A DNA stretch of 64,000 nt from Bugulina stolonifera (Eukaryota > Bryozoa > Gymnolaemata > Cheilostomatida > Bugulidae), in the NCBI GenBank assembly GCA_935421135.1, contig OW285191.1, positions 12,279,700 through 12,343,699 on the forward strand, given 5' to 3'. A program made the translations under genes and the position numbers. This document shows positions 63,186-64,000 of this stretch, piece by piece. The notes under the pieces are model-generated. The model ran no database searches, was not told the DNA's origin, and worked only from the letters and a program-made list of their open reading frames with translations. The first letter of the stretch is position 1; each line of letters opens with the position of its first letter.

Positions 63186-63814
63186 CCAGACACAAAGAAA
63201 GAAGAACCCTTTCAAAGCTTAATTATACAGTAGGTTACTTTGTAAACTTGTATTCAAATAAGGTAACAAAGGACAAATGGACTGTTTCTGTAAAGGATTG
63301 AATTATGTTTATTGGTTCCTATAATTAAACTTGCATAAGTATTATTTACAATAAAAATAAAGAGATAATTACTTGGATAATCTGTCTGTTACTGATAATA
63401 GTTGTGTTATTATCACATGACTTTGAGAGAATAAACAGACAAACAGGTTAGTCTATCCAGAGAAGATAAAGTGAATTTCTTTTTAAAATGTTAAACTAGT
63501 TACACAGCTCTTAAATCTGTTTACTTGTGAGATTACAACTCAACTTAGAGATCTTTGTATAAACAATAAACTATTCAGTCCTTTCAAGTTGATGGTGGAA
63601 TTTATCTCCATGACTACAATTACTACAATTCATTCTGATATCAATAAACTAAGCCCAAATCACAATAATTCTGTAATCCTCTGTATTTTCATACTCAGTA
63701 CTTCAGTAAGCTTTAAACTTGTCACAGCTATACTTTCATGATAGCCCTGGGCCTAAGTTTCCCATTGATGCAAGTGTGTTATATTGTAGTGGTAAACGCA
63801 ACTCTATAGACTTA
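63186..63814. other. Upstream flank without recognised features
   Basis: AT-rich sequence; I see no exon, repeat family or regulatory site that I can support. Confidence 0.4.
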
Positions 63815-64000
63815 GCCACTGCATTGCCTAGCCACTGCATTGCCTAGCCACTGCATTGCCTAGCCACTGCATTGCCTAGCCACTGCATTGCCTAGCCACT
63901 GCATTGCCTAGCCACTGCATTGCCTAGCCACTGCATTGCCTAGCCACTGCATTGCCTAGCCACTGCATTGCCTAGCCACTGCATTGCCTAGCCACTGCAT
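63815..64000. repeat. 16-base tandem repeat running off the window end
   Basis: At least 11.6 perfect copies of GCCACTGCATTGCCTA, continuing beyond position 64000. Confidence 0.97.

Overview
This is eukaryotic, invertebrate-type nuclear DNA. It is AT-rich, the genes are interrupted by GT-AG introns of a few hundred bases to about 3 kb, and there are SINEs, MITEs and many minisatellites. There are no operons and no ribosome-binding sites. The proteins are animal-type extracellular modules: fucolectin-type (FTP) domains, FN3, a CTHRC1-like domain, a PAN-like segment and a WSCD-type sulfotransferase. A sponge or another early-branching marine animal is my best guess, but the sequence alone does not prove it. 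I built eight complete spliced gene models by hand. In each one every intron phase closes and the total coding length is divisible by three.

Layout. 0.3-5.0 kb (minus strand): a secreted protein with a PAN-like/Cys-rich N-terminal half and a CTHRC1-like C-terminal half. 6.1-18.4 kb and 19.2-35.6 kb: a tandem segmental duplication. Each unit carries one 14-exon gene (plus strand; 664 and 603 aa) with the order signal peptide, FN3, FTP, FTP, FN3, Thr/Ser/Pro-rich stalk, short hydrophobic tail. The two units have since diverged through different minisatellite expansions, a SINE insertion and a roughly 2 kb insertion. 36.2-40.0 kb (plus) and 61.6-63.1 kb (minus): two members of an unrecognised family of secreted Cys-containing proteins with five exons and identical intron phases. 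41.0-42.5 kb (plus) and 45.8-46.6 kb (minus): two members of a second unrecognised family, about 100-residue secreted Cys-rich proteins with a tiny first exon. 46.7-57.1 kb: mostly repeats with no convincing gene. 57.1-61.2 kb (plus): a type II membrane sulfotransferase that converges on the last gene across a compact bidirectional poly(A) region.

Taken together the cluster is dominated by secreted or surface proteins: lectin-like receptors, matrix-like proteins and small Cys-rich proteins, several with canonical TATA boxes, plus a Golgi-type sulfotransferase. A role in recognition, defence or extracellular matrix is plausible but is inference. The two unknown small-protein families and the FN3-FTP-FTP-FN3-stalk lectin pair are the most likely novel content. 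Mobile-element highlights are an 819-bp hAT-like MITE with a perfect 8-bp target duplication and a 1,678-bp TTAA-flanked piggyBac-like element, each sitting in an intron of one of the small-protein genes.
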